A stretch of DNA of 64,000 bases from Earliella scabrosa (Eukaryota > Basidiomycota > Agaricomycetes > Polyporales > Polyporaceae): NCBI GenBank assembly GCA_022605405.1, contig JABYQQ010000017.1, positions 868,001 to 932,000 on the forward strand, given 5' to 3'. The first letter of the stretch is position 1; every line of letters begins with the position of its first letter. Shown in pieces: positions 18,138-29,711 of this stretch. The translations under genes were made by a program, and so were the position numbers. The notes beneath the pieces were generated by a model that worked only from the letters and a program-made list of their open reading frames with translations, was not told the DNA's origin and ran no database searches.

Positions 18138-18468
18138 ATACTCATTATATCAGTGCCATGGCATGAAACCAAGAGAGTAGCACAAGGAAAAGAACAGTTA
18201 CAGGCACAGTTAGAGTTTTTGGGGCAGAGGAAGATTGGGGAATTGACAATTCAATTCTTATGCACTTGTCCTGGTTATGACTCTTCATAGATCATATAGA
18301 GTGGAGAATTGAAGGGTAACTTAACTTTCTTGCATTTACTGCGGCTTCATCAGGATACACTTTTTCTAAAGTCTCTAATATCTAAACTCTCTAAAGGGTG
18401 TCCAAAAGTTCTAAATCCTCTAAATTAGAGATTTTAGAGGGTTTAGAACACTCGGACATCTACTGATG
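18006..18468. mobile_element. Non-autonomous TIR element (MITE-like)
   Basis: 463 bp bounded by inverted CATCAGTAGATGTCC. The match continues imperfectly inward through a shared TAAAC-CTCTAAAAT segment, about 50 bp in all. There is no coding capacity. Flanks end ...AAG and start AGA..., compatible with at most a 2-bp duplication. The terminal CATCAGTAGAT is shared with the element at 46950-47293. Confidence 0.65.
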
Positions 18469-18644
18469 AGATCTATATGACATTCAAGTAGATTTTGGTC
18501 AAGGTGATGATGCTGCTGATAAGGGTATAGTGTACTCTCATTCTGAATGTTGTAGTCTAGTCGGATCGTGCGTGATTATGCTCAATTTGCTTGGTCTGGG
18601 AAAAATTCCTGACATGGTGTCTAATAATATATATGGGGTGTCAA

Positions 18645-19430
18645 GCATAGTGACATATGGAGATGGAGTGGTATATATCTCGTTCAAACACTATTGTCGG
18701 AGAGTGTGCAGCAATCCTCAAGCTGCTTGCCAGCGAAGATCAGACGCTGCTGGTTTGCAAGTCAGTACTGAATTTTCTCTTTGACATTATCGATAGTGTC
18801 AGAAGACTCCACCTTCAACGTAACAAGCTCAACAGAGATTTGACGAAGATCTGCATGCCACCATCAGGACGAAGAACTCACTCAGAAACATTGATGATAT
18901 AGCTGTGATGTTAGACATAGTGACATATGGAGATGGAGCGTACATTCTGGACTATAAACACTATTGTCGGAGAGCGTGCAGCAATCCTCAAGCTGCTTGC
19001 CAGCGAAGATCAGACGCTGCTGGTTTGCAAGTCAGTACTAAATTTTCTCTTTGACATTATCGATAGTGTCAGAAGACTCCACCTTCAACGTAACAAGCTC
19101 AACAGAGATTTGACGAAGATCTGCATGCCACCATCAGGACGAAGAACTCACTCAGAAACATTGATGATATAGCTGTGATGTTAGACATAGTGACATATGG
19201 AGATGGAGCGTACATTCTGGACTATAAACACTATTGTCAGAGAGCGTGCAGCAATCCTCAAGCTGCTTGCCAGCGAAGATCAGACGCTGCTGGTTTGCAA
19301 GTTAGTACTGAACTTTCTCTTTGGCATTATTGATAGTGTCAGAATACTCCACCGTTCAGATAATAAGCTCTTTAGGGAGTTGATGAATATCTGCATACTG
19401 TTGCATCAACGAAGCATGCCTCTTTAGCTA
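18645..19430 (+). repeat. 270-bp tandem repeat, about 2.9 copies
   Basis: Units begin near 18645, 18915 and 19185 at a constant 270-bp spacing, each with CATAGTGACATATGGAGATGG close to its start. Copies 1 and 2 are nearly identical. Copy 3 diverges after about 19,330. Each unit contains the same ~75-codon open stretch (including AAILKLLASEDQTLLVCK) closed by TAG, so it looks like a duplicated exon or helical protein segment rather than a simple satellite. I recognise no parent protein. Confidence 0.7.
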
Positions 19431-20289
19431 CATTAGTACCGTGTGACTGGTGAGAGCTCAATCTCTCATTGAAATTGTGTTTAGCTTATCAGTTCCACTT
19501 GAGCTTTAATGTCTGTGCCAGAATGGTATGAACATAGTGATTATAGTGGAAATAACATATATGAGATGAGATGTCAATGGCCAGAACAAACAAATCAGTT
19601 ATTGGGTAATATATCTATACAGTGAAGCAACAAGTGTAGACATTGAGATCTGGTGCAAGGAGTAAAGTTAATTCTTTTTAATGTAACTGTAGAGTTGTCT
19701 GAATGAAATGGATATGATTTCCAAGTGATACAATGTGTGTGGAGGAATCATTTACTGTGTCATGCATAGGTGTCATTTTGTTGACAGGAACAATGAAATG
19801 GTGGAATCGAAATGACTAGACTGTGCTCCCATCATGTGCTTTAAAAATAATCAATCTGGCTGTGCTATGTGTTATCAATTGAGACATGAAAGCCAGGGTG
19901 CCAGCTGGGTGTAAGTGAATGATGAGCTCGTGGGTCCAAGCTATCAAATGTAAAAGAGTGTGTCAAAGTCATATACTATGAGAGAGAGACACTGGTTAAA
20001 TGCCATTATCATATTGTTGGCATTGAAGTCGATGCAGAGGTGATGTGAAATGCATCTGCAGGCATGAATACAATCAGAATTTTGTCTGACGGTGAGCTGC
20101 TACAGCTTGCCTATAAGTGAAATGTATAGTTGCTTAAGCTGCTCATCACTGCTTTATACTTTCACGCACAATTGTGAAGTGTCAATATTCGGAGAGAGTA
20201 TAACGATCATTGTATTATTACACTGATAGTGATATCGCAAAATGCTCAATACAACTAGTATCAACATGGCATAATTTCAAGATACAAAA
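19431..20289. other. AT-rich sequence, no supported feature
   Basis: No long open frame, RNA gene or clear repeat. AT-rich like the surrounding 17-24 kb compartment. Confidence 0.4.
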
Positions 20290-21179
20290 TCAGCGACGTA
20301 GAGCAAAGTAAGCGGAGATATGATTGAAATCTGCATGCTCAAAGTCAATATACTGAGAGCTTGAGATACCCTTAAGCTTCAGTACCAAAACAGCACCAGC
20401 CCAAGGGCGTGCATCATGAGCATGAGTTGTAAGGGCACGAATTGCAGAATTGACCGGTGATCCTGTACCGTACGCTTCAAGAGAGAAAAAAATATGATAA
20501 GGATGCTGAAGAAAATGCATGCCCGCACCAAACTGAAGCGTGAAGCGTCCCGAAGGATTTCCAAGCAAGTTGTTAAGAATGGGCTGGAGGTCTACTGACG
20601 CCGCATTGGCGTGGACTGTGATGGGAATGAGACGGGGATATGCTATAGCTCATGAGTCTTTTCGTATCACTAACAAGAATCATAATATACTCACTGTTCA
20701 AAGGATGAGCATACATCGTGATAAGAGTTCGTGTTGAGGTAGGAGTGAGAGAGCGAGGATGGGGAGTGTCTGCTACTGTTCGAGTAGCTTGGGACTGTAG
20801 CTCCATAAGCTCAAACTCCCAGAAGACAGAGGAGACGCTGCGGATATTGCGACGGTGACAGTGCTGGCGATGATTGGGCCAATCCTAATAAGTGACCCAG
20901 TGTACAAATTGTTAGAAATGGCTAGTCAGATGTTATCTGTATTGCGGAACTCACCACTGCAGCGTGCGTAGGGGAACAGTACGCAATACCTGTGTCGCAT
21001 AATGCACACGTAAAGAAGGTGGACTCCGAGCAGACTGCACATCGTGGGCGATCGATCAGACGTAGAGCTGTTAGAGGATGTGGGGGGGATGGGTCAGACT
21101 CGGTTGCTGTTGGGAAAGATGATAACTGAGACGATGATGAGCGGGGTGTAGCTGAGGACGCAGTGGGTGGCGTATTCAT
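20290..21179 (-). CDS. MYND-type zinc finger protein
   Basis: Exons on the minus strand are 21179-20955, 20884-20695 and 20615-20290, joined in frame by GT-AG introns to give 246 residues. The finger becomes contiguous only after splicing intron 1: C-x2-C-x6-C-x2-C-x5-YCSPTH, then DWPNHRQHC (about residues 47-84). The position that is usually Cys in YCSxxC is His. The C-terminal part matches a lineage-expanded agaricomycete family: a segment ending AIRAL, then PWAGAVLVLKLKG and a final ISAYF. MYND fingers bind proline-rich partners and often act in transcription; the function here is unknown. The ATG has a TATATAG box about 40 bp upstream. Confidence 0.75.
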
Positions 21180-21218
21180 ACTGGAGCATGGGAGAGTTGG
21201 GTGTGTGAAGAATAAAGG

Positions 21219-21226
21219 CTATATAG
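21219..21226 (-). promoter_or_regulatory. TATA box of the MYND gene
   Basis: CTATATAG, palindromic and 40 bp upstream of the MYND start codon on the minus strand. Confidence 0.5.
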
Positions 21227-21229
21227 TAG

Positions 21230-22428
21230 TCGCAACAATGTCACGTGAATTATATGGAGATTATGAAATAGGTGTTTGACTCAGATCATGCTTATATAAC
21301 GGTCACAGATACAAATCTGTTATGCGGCCCGTGTTCCGAATTCGTCTCGAAAAATGAAAAGATGTCATGTCTATGCTTAGACTGAATGGTCATGTAATCA
21401 GAGTAATCTTTGTATGATGCGCGAAGTAACGTGACTTGACAATCTGATGCTGTGAAGTGTAATCATATGTGAGAATAAACACTAGTTGATACTTGAAGTG
21501 GAAGTGAAAATCTCACCGCTTTGGAGCAGGGATGATGTATGGACTTCAATATCACCTTGCCATGGAGGCAGCATTGTGTACTACTGACTTTGAGTAATGA
21601 TCGACCTTGTGAATAGTATGTGTGTATCATTCGCACATCAAAATGCACGCAGTTGAACTGCAAACAATTAACTTACAGGTGTAGTGGAAGCGATACGTCA
21701 ACATTGACTTTGACCAAGTCGTCTTTCCAGTCGAGAGAGAATCTTGCATAACTGGTGTCTGGACATTAAAGATATCCACACACTGAGTAGTTCGTAGAGC
21801 TCGAGGGAATTTTTGTCGCACATAGATGGGGCACACACCGTGTGTCTTTATACAATTATACATGTCCTGATGTCGACAAGACCGTGGAGATGCTAAATCG
21901 CCAAGAGCCTACACAAAATCATTTGGTTCCTGTGACGTTATCTCACCGTAGACTTGGCAGACATTTGAGTGGGGTACTGCATTTGATTGTCTGTCGGTAA
22001 AATGATATAGTGCTGCAACGGGCTATGTAGTCATTGATCGATGATATATGCCGTGTGTTACTACGCGCGCGCATAACGACTGGGGAGATGCCGGAGACAC
22101 TCCATCAATTGCCTTCGCGACCTGACATATATAATCAGTTGATTGTCGGGTTGAAGAGATACTAGGGTACTCGGAACTGAATTTGTCACAGCGCGCCAAG
22201 ACCAGGCTGAGGATTCTTATCATTGCATATACCGAGGAAAGACGGTCCCGAAGTCTTATCCTATCCTGTTATGAATTGGGCGGGCCGAATGACTACACGT
22301 ATAATCGTACAACTGATCATTACTGCCCTTATGTGGCGTATACTTATGTTTCACTTACCTTTGATGTGAGTATCACAGCTTCAGCACGGCCAAGGGGATG
22401 GTGTGTAGGCACTGATTAGCCAAGAGAG
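21230..22428. other. AT-rich intergenic sequence, nothing supported
   Basis: Only short unrelated open frames. No tRNA-like fold or repeat was recognised. Confidence 0.4.
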
Positions 22429-23037
22429 ATGGAGCGGGGCTTGAGTATTTGTGACTGTTTAGTCGCGCGCTTTCTTTCACTTTGGGATGAACGCCAGTTA
22501 ACGCACGGCTTTGAAGTGACTATGAATGTGGACTTTGTCGGCGGCCCCTGGAATACCTTCAAAACTTACCAGAACACAGATTTGTCGACGCAGCAAATCA
22601 CAGGGGGAGTTCACGGGGTTCTGGTGGACAAAATGAGACGGAGTTGTGGCGTGGGATGTGGGGGTCATCGGGCCGCGCAACTCGAAGCCGCGCGTCGCAC
22701 GAGCAAACAAGTGCAAATACTCTTCCCTCCCTTGTACCACCCCGGCACCTCACAAGCACCCTCAGCAAATGAATGCGCGCCGCCTTCACCGTGGTATCGA
22801 GGCCTATCCTACCCAGTTGGAGTGATTGTCAGTGCGCTCGCTGTCTCCAACGCTGGTCGAGTTCGTCCGCCGATAGCTGTGAGTGATGCGTCTCCATCGC
22901 ACTCGTGTTCATTCGTGCCGAGAGTCAGCAAGAGTTCACCAGGTACCGTGACATGGGACTACCTCGCAAACAGTGCCCTCAGAAGACTTGACGTTTGCCC
23001 GCCTCTGTTCCTATCCGATGAAATAAGGTCCTCATAG
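22429..23037 (+). CDS. Hypothetical protein, 202 residues
   Basis: A single open frame from ATG 22429, higher in GC than its surroundings. No domain is recognised. It contains a cysteine/histidine-bearing CGVGCGGH stretch and a Ser/Pro-rich C-terminal half. It lies just upstream of the 5' half of the split F-box/NTase-like gene. Confidence is limited because only the open length supports it. Confidence 0.3.
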   Translation: MERGLSICDCLVARFLSLWDERQLTHGFEVTMNVDFVGGPWNTFKTYQNTDLSTQQITGGVHGVLVDKMRRSCGVGCGGHRAAQLEAARRTSKQVQILFPPLYHPGTSQAPSANECAPPSPWYRGLSYPVGVIVSALAVSNAGRVRPPIAVSDASPSHSCSFVPRVSKSSPGTVTWDYLANSALRRLDVCPPLFLSDEIRSS

Positions 23038-23395
23038 ACAAGATTGAGGCTCGCAGCCTCTTCGTGTTGCGCATCGATCGTTGTCAGAAGTTTGACCTTC
23101 ACTCGACATACGGCCTCACGTTTAATAAGGTGCAGTCTGACGCTATATATTGGATAGCGAGCGATGCCGAGCGATGTTCTCGCATTGACAGATTCACATT
23201 GCCGTTCTTCTCGTCTATCCCCCATTTCTGTGATATGACGGATCCTTTGCCGAATTCTACCATAAAGTACTCGGCCCGACAACTTGTCGTGCGCGCGAAG
23301 CTGTTGTACGTCTGATCTAGTGTTTCATGCAACGTCCGAATGTTGACCACGACCCTAGGAAATCGCTCACCATTCAAGTCGCCCTCACGGATAAA

Positions 23396-23675
23396 ATGAC
23401 CACGCGTACACTGCTTGCTTGGAGGACGACCTGCAAATGGAACTACAGGCGCGGGTGTGACGCCTTTCGTCGTACTCTGAGGACCATGTTGCGCAGGTTC
23501 TTCCCATGCGATCAACACTTCCTTCGACTTCTATCCGATTGTCAAGCCGTCATCGGCGGGGAGTTTGCACTCGCATACCTTCTCCGAGATGATCAGGTGA
23601 AGCCCGCCCGCCTTGAAGTCTTCGCCTCCCAGACCTGGTACAACATATTCGTGGAGAACCTCGACCTGTATTACG
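23396..23675 (+). pseudogene. 5' half of a split F-box/NTase-like gene
   Basis: The 93 codons are clearly paralogous to the N-terminal part of the 14449-15766 protein: LLAWRTTCK matches ALAWRDTCR, and VIGGEFALAYLLRDD matches VIGGELALAFVLRDA. Reading stops at the left end of the inverted-repeat element. The missing C-terminal half of the same family appears on the same strand at 31902-32687. The NTase-like D-x-D position reads R-L-E, so the intact ancestor was probably already catalytically inactive. An upstream exon with the first half of the F-box may exist but was not resolved. Confidence 0.7.
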
Positions 23676-24019
23676 ATTGATGAGTGAAACGAAGAAATCG
23701 TCCTTTAAGGGCGACAATCTCTGCCAAACTCTGTAACGCGAACCTGACCCCGTGAGAATATATTTCATACTCCGATTACTTTGAGTAAGAACAAAGTAAG
23801 CGCTGACATAAGCACTCATAACAAACTTTGTTACTGAGCCAACCCTAGACTAAGGTTGGCTGAGCCGCGCGGGAACCTGTTAGCCGCCCACAGCACTGCC
23901 ACTATGTCTAGCTTTGTTCTGCATTCTACACATAGTATGTTAGCAGTGACACAGTGACACAGTAATAAAGACTATAACCGGGCTTGTATGCCGTATAAAT
24001 CAAAGATAAGCGCCCAAAT

Positions 24020-24086
24020 GGCCGAAAATCCGAAGCTGTCCCAGCCTTGCTTCAACTGAGGCTGGGGCAGCTTCGGATTTTCGGCC
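24020..24086. repeat. Near-perfect hairpin, 27-bp arms
   Basis: The arms 24020-24046 and 24060-24086 are complementary with one mismatch (core GGCCGAAAATCCGAAGCTG), separated by a 13-nt loop. It could form a cruciform, or be a remnant of a small foldback transposon. Confidence 0.8.
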
Positions 24087-24135
24087 GATGGTGATTGACA
24101 CTTCAGTGTCATGTGACTGCTGACAATCTCAAAGT

Positions 24136-24439
24136 GTAGCCACGGACCGTGGGAACCAAAAACGATATAACACCATATGTTATTAATCAAAACTGTATGT
24201 GCTAGGATCGAAATAAACTTGCCTATATCGGGAAGGTGGGCTGTCTTTTGGCATCTGCATGGGCGCTTGACGGGGCTGCCGGCGCCTAATATACCATATT
24301 TGGCGTGCAGATGCTTGTAAGTTCAAAAGACAGCCTATTTTTCCCAATTTGGGCAAGTTTGTCTTGATTCTAGTGCATACAGTTTTGATTATAAACACAT
24401 AGTGTTGTATACCATTTGGTTCACACGGTCCGTGGCTAC
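24136..24439. repeat. Foldback (MITE-like) unit
   Basis: The outer arms pair GTAGCCACGGACCGTG near 24136 with its complement ending at 24439, extending imperfectly through about 40 bp. Inside, a second pair matches GGCTGTCTTTTG...GCATCTGCATG near 24,239-24,262 with the reverse complement near 24,307-24,336. The nested palindromes suggest a fold-back element. There is no coding sequence. Confidence 0.6.
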
Positions 24440-24933
24440 AGTTAGTGACATTGTCAACAGTTACAACTGTTGCAGAGACTAGTACAGTAAGTAGTACTGA
24501 CTTCAATGTGTATCTCTGCCAGTTTCTAATGAATAAATGGAGTATGATCACATACTTCAGTAGAAATACCTCACTGTAGTGTATGAGCCGGGCTGACAAT
24601 TGCCCACTCCAGTGGACCAGCCGGGCCCGGCCGGGACCATTTCTATGGCACTGGAGTGATGCGGCCGGGGTGTTTTGCCATATTGCAGTCAAATGAACCG
24701 GCCGGTGCGGGGTCACCAGGAATGCGGTCAAAACCGGTTGGTCCGGGTCAGAGCACTCAACTTTGGCACACATTGACTGGATACGATGAGAGTCTGGGAC
24801 AGTATCTTAAGCATGCATAGTATAGTTATGGGCATACAGCAGCATAGCAGCAGGCATACAGAGGGACAGCACACCGTGTACTTAATGACGACTTGTATCT
24901 GTACTGTCTCAAGGCGACATGTTCAGCTGCCTA

Positions 24934-25225
24934 GTAGCTGCGGTTGGAGCTCTGTAGTCTAATGATCTCTCACTCCATTATACGCAATGGTGCCATAATA
25001 TGGTTGACTCTACATTGTTGCCGCTGTTAGTAATGTACTTCATGTTTCGCACAATTGGGTGGGTTGCACCAGCCGGCTTCCAAATCTAACCCAGGGCATG
25101 GAGTTTGCCCTAGTTCTCCATGGGGTCTGGCAAAATTACCAAATATCATGGAGGGTGTAGAGAGTGGGTGGCACAGCATATCTAGATCAGAATCTGCTGA
25201 GATGAAGCAGGAGATGTGCACCGAC
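24934..25225 (+). repeat. Direct repeat copy A (292 bp)
   Basis: Starts GTAGCTGCGGTTGGAGC and recurs almost unchanged 1,063 bp downstream at 25997-26288. The few single-base differences include a C/T pair in the GCACCAG(C/T)CGGC stretch. It may be a segmental duplication inside the left arm or a pair of short terminal repeats. Confidence 0.75.
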
Positions 25226-25760
25226 CTCGAGCCGGGTCGACCGGCTTGCTCACACCAGCGGCACCCAGACTACGATCTGAGAGTGCGCCAACCCTGAGGT
25301 GACTACCCAGACACCATAATGCCTCCTCAAGCTGGCTGCATAGCAAACCGACAACAAACTCTGCCCGGATGGGGCAAGAGATGTGCTCCTACGTCAAGCC
25401 GGGTCCACCGGCTTGGCCAGACCAGTGGCACCCGTGATACGATCTGGGCCTGCGCCCACCCTGAGCTGACCACCCAGACACCATAATGCCTCCCCAAGCT
25501 GGTTGCACAGTGAACCAACGGCAAACTCTGCCCGGATGGAGCACGAGATGTGCTTCTACCTTGAGCCGGGTTGACCGGCTTGCTCCCGCCAGCAGCACCT
25601 GGCATACGATCTGGGTGTACACCAGTCTTGAGCTGACTACCCATACACTGTAATGCTATATACAGCTATGTTCACAAGACACCAGGGCGGGATTTGGCCA
25701 GATGGAGCAAGAGATGTGCTCCTACCTCAAGCCGGCTCCGCCGGCTTGGTCAGTCACTGC
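25225..25760 (+). repeat. ~160-bp satellite units, left arm
   Basis: Units containing GCCGGGT-x-CACCGGCTTG, CACC-x-GATACGATCTGGG, a CTGAGCTGACTACCCAGACACCATAATGCC-like stretch and CTCTGCCCGGATGGAGC recur at roughly 25,235, 25,405, 25,561 and 25,730 (spacing about 155-170 bp). Related units continue at 26,280-26,810. Confidence 0.7.
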
Positions 25761-25884
25761 ATATCTACACATTTTTCCATCTGAACATTATGTCAAGTTG
25801 CATCAGATGTTGTTGAGGAGGTAAACACATATATTGGTTGTCCCACAGTTGCTTGCTCTGGCTGGACTACATTCCTGGCAGTCC

Positions 25885-26000
25885 AGACAGCCCGGCCGGG
25901 GTACATACGTTGCAATGCGGGCAGCCCGGCCGGGGTACATATGTTGCAATGCGGGCAGCCCGGCCGGGATATATACATTGCAATGCAGACCGCCCGGTAG
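25885..26000 (+). repeat. 34-bp-type minisatellite, short array
   Basis: Three units of CAGCCCGGCCGGGGTACATA followed by TTGCAATGCGGG. They are in inverted orientation relative to the long array at 30365-30700, as expected for opposite arms of the 7.1-kb structure. Confidence 0.75.
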
Positions 26001-26288
26001 CTGCGGTTGGAGCTCTGTAGTCTAATGATCTCTCACTCCATCATACGCAATGGTGCCATAATATGGTTGACTCTACATTGTTGCCGCTGTTAGTAATGTA
26101 CTTCATGTTTCGCACAATTGGGTGGGTTGCACCAGTCGGCTTCCAAATCTAACCCAGGGCATGGAGTTTGCCCTAGTTCTCCATGGGGTCTGGCAAAATT
26201 ACCAAATATCATGGAGGGTGTAGAGAGTGGGTGGCACAGCATATCTAGATCAGAATCTGCTGAGATGAAGCAGGAGATGTGCACCTAC
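25997..26288 (+). repeat. Direct repeat copy B (292 bp)
   Basis: Second copy of 24934-25225. It begins exactly where the short CCGGCCGG array ends. Confidence 0.75.
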
Positions 26289-26810
26289 CTCGAGCTGGGT
26301 GCACCGGCTTACACGTATCAGCGGCTCCTGAGATACAATCTTGATGTGCATCCAGCCAGGACTGGTTGTCCAGACACCAAAATGCCCACCCAAGCTTCTT
26401 TTGTGACTGACCAGGAGCAGGCTCTATCCAGATGGAGCAAAAGGTGTGCTTCTATCTCAAACCGGGTGCACCGGCTCGCTCACACTTGGGGTGTCCAGGG
26501 TATGATCTGGGTGTGCACTCATTATATACTAATTACCCAAACACTGCACGGGCCTCCCAAGCCGGTTTGCTCCACCTAGATGGAGTACAGGATGTGCACC
26601 TACCTCAAGCCGGGTGCACCGGCTTGCTTGCACCAGCGGCACATGAGATATGATTGGGGTGTGCACCCACTCAGGACTCATTATCAAAAAACCAAAATGC
26701 CCTTTGAAGTTAGTTGCGTGACCAACCAAGAGCATACTCTATCCAGATGGAGTTTGAGATGTGCTCCTAACTTGAGCCGGGTGCACCGGTGCAACCACCC
26801 AGGTCAGATA
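26280..26810 (+). repeat. ~160-bp satellite units, left arm, second block
   Basis: More diverged units with GGGTGCACCGGCT cores near 26,297, 26,460, 26,615 and 26,780. Each is followed by a GGTGTGCAC-containing stretch and a CCAACCAAGAGCA-like stretch. Confidence 0.6.
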
Positions 26811-27489
26811 CAGGTTGTTTCTTGGTTGGTGTTAAAATGACAGCACTCACCGGTCTTGCTGCACAAAAATCACAACATCATCTCTTACACATCACACATA
26901 CTCCGACATCATCACTGTTCACACATCTTATGTGATTGTCTCTACAAGCACATTATTGTAATTCTGTCATTGACAAATAGAGACATGTGAAGACAAGGTG
27001 TGCTGGTGGCCATGTGTCTGGAGTACTTGCTTTCACGCCTGCTTTCTGTTGTGTAGAAAGTGGAAAGGGTCCATGGTGACATCTAAGATTCCTCCAGGGC
27101 TGTATTCAGTGGCAATACCGGATGACCCGCATGAGCCGGTCTGCGAGACAGGTGACCTATCATCTGGGAAAGCAGTTGTAATGAAGGGTTTCTTAATCTC
27201 AATAGATGTAAAATCTGTTGATGAGACATTAACTGGCACACCTGACCCCCCACTGGTAGCCACAGATGATGGGTAATGATCTCCGGGTTGAGCGGCCTGG
27301 ATAGTCTCTGTTTTGTGCCGGACGGACCGGCCAGCCCGGAGAGCAGCGGCTGAAGTGAGGAGTGGAAGCATTCTAACCAGAGCAATCCCTAGAGTAATTA
27401 TCTATCTGCAGGAATCCAGTTAAACCCCCCAAATTGACCATCTGCGATAGTGCATCCAAATAAGCCGGTGCCACCGGTTGAGCCGGAAC

Positions 27490-29085
27490 CGGACAATTGG
27501 TATCTCTTGCTCTACTTTGAGATAACCAGGGCACCTATGCTCATGAGCAGAATGCCATCATGTAGAGATACATTAGGGCTAATGAACACATTTTTGTTCA
27601 GTGTGATACATGGGATATTGGTGGAGATATAATGTATTTTGTTTTTGCAAAAAGTGGCCACTTTGTCTGGTCTATTGCTTAGGTGCCCCTGGGTACCATC
27701 CAATGCCTCTACAACCATTGTGTAGGGATTAAGTAGGGCTTTCGAAAAATATATCATACACCCCAAACTGTCCACATTCACCCACCCTCTCCTCCTGACC
27801 CCCTTCCCATCAATCCTCTAATATATCCCTTTAGAGGCATTGGATCAGCTTGCAAATTTGAGAGTCTATATTAGGATCATAGTACAGCCCACTATTAAAA
27901 TATTACATGCCACTGCTGTCTACAACCTCCCAGTTATAGCAAACAATTTTGTGCATGCACGTTGAATATTTCCCCTATATCTTCGCAGTCTGACCACCAA
28001 TTGATATGCAATTTTTTTCACTCTGCTGCTATACTACAGCACTGGCTATTTACCAATTTATAGCTCCCAGAGATGTGTGGATCTATCTCCATAATGCTAT
28101 CAGCGGTGAACAGAGATAACCATTTAGTACTAGATCTAGTGTGCTGTACACCACCATATGTTCAGATAGGAGTCTCCTGAATGCTCTGTATTGAATGCAA
28201 AAGAAATCATGAAAAACGGTTGAGTAGTTGTGGTGATATGGCAAAAGATGTGCTGGATGGTGTTTGATGAATTCTGCACAGCACATGCAGCTGTACTATT
28301 CACATAACAGCCTCCGGGCACATCTTTTGCCATAGCACCACAAGTACTCAACCGTTTTCCGTGATTTTTTTTGCATTCAGTACAGAGCATTTAGCAGACC
28401 CCTATCTGAACATATGGAGAAGTACAGCACACTAGATCTGGTACCAAGTGGTTATCTCTGTTCACAACTGATAGCATTATGCAGATAGATCCAGACATCT
28501 CTGAGAAATGGAAGTTGGTGAGAATATAGTTCCATTACATACTGACAGACTGCAAAAGACTGCTTGCTAATTGGTAATTTGGTTGCTGAGATATAGAGAG
28601 GATATTTAATGTCCATGCACAAAATTGTTTGCTATGACTGGGAGGTTGTAGACAGCAGTGGCATGTAATATTTTAATAGTGGGCTGTACTATGATCCTAA
28701 TATAGACTCTCAAATTTGCAAGCTGATCCAATGCCTCTAAAGGGATATATTAGAGGATTGATGGGAAGGGGGTCAGGAGGAGAGGGTGGGTGAATGTGGA
28801 CAGTTTGGGGTGTATGATATATTTTTCGAAAGCCCTACTTAATCCCTACACAATGGTTGTAGAGGCATTGGATGGTACCCAGGGGCACCTAAGCAATAGA
28901 CCAGACAAAGTGGCCACTTTTTGCAAAAACAAAATACATTATATCTCCACCAATATCCCATGTATCACACTGAACAAAAATGTGTTCATTAGCCCTAATG
29001 TATCTCTACATGATGGCATTCTGCTCATGAGCATAGGTGCCCTGGTTAACTCAAAGTAGAGCAAGAGATATCTCTTCCATCTAAT
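27490..29085. repeat. 1.6-kb imperfect palindrome
   Basis: The arms run from about 27490 to 28280 and from about 28290 to 29085 in inverted orientation, centred near 28,286. Long blocks are identical. An 89-codon open frame beginning MNVDSLGCMIYF occurs in both arms on opposite strands, differing only near its end. The inner arms still pair (AAAACGGTTGAGTA with TACTCAACCGTTTT) around a loop near 28,270-28,310. The frame in the arms resembles no known protein. Confidence 0.8.
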
Positions 29086-29711
29086 CAGCCTAACATGGGT
29101 CAGTTCTACAGCAGATTTACAAAGATCTGATCAGGCTGACATAAGTCAGTTATACAATAGATATACAAAAACTGCCTCTGATTTACAGGGGATTATAGAA
29201 CAGTATTGTGCTACAGTGTCTAATAACACTGCTATTACAAAGGTGAAGAGTTAAACAAAACACCTCCCCAAAATATACAACAGTTTCACTACATCTGTGG
29301 TGTTTTGTAATACAAAACTGGAAACTACAGGTGGTAGTCTTTACCTGCTTCACCAGAACTGATGGTGAATATGCATTGATGAAGCCGGGCAGGCCGGACA
29401 GGCCGGACCGGGCAGTGGATGGCCCAGTTGGCGGTGCAGCATTGATCCATGGGTGGTGAGTGCAAGTTTGTAGGCAATCTTTTCCATAATCCAACCCTTT
29501 GCAGTACCACCCTGTGACCAGCTATCATGTCAATATCTCTGAGACCCTCCAGCTTGCAGGCACCACCAAGGATCTTGCACAGAACTGGCTTGATGCTGTC
29601 ACAGGCTTGATGCAGGCAGCAGAGTTGATCAACACATTGATCTTTGTGACTGAGAGCTCAAAGAGGAAATATGATTGTACTCACTAAGAGAGGAGAATGC
29701 AGCAACTGCAG

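Noticed and set aside
26998..27276. 92-codon frame as a transposase remnant
   Set aside because: No DDE/D-like spacing, zinc finger or similarity to a known transposase could be seen.
27512..29059. Two identical 89-codon frames as a duplicated gene pair
   Set aside because: They are the same sequence in the two arms of the palindrome. Duplication explains their identity, and no known protein matches.
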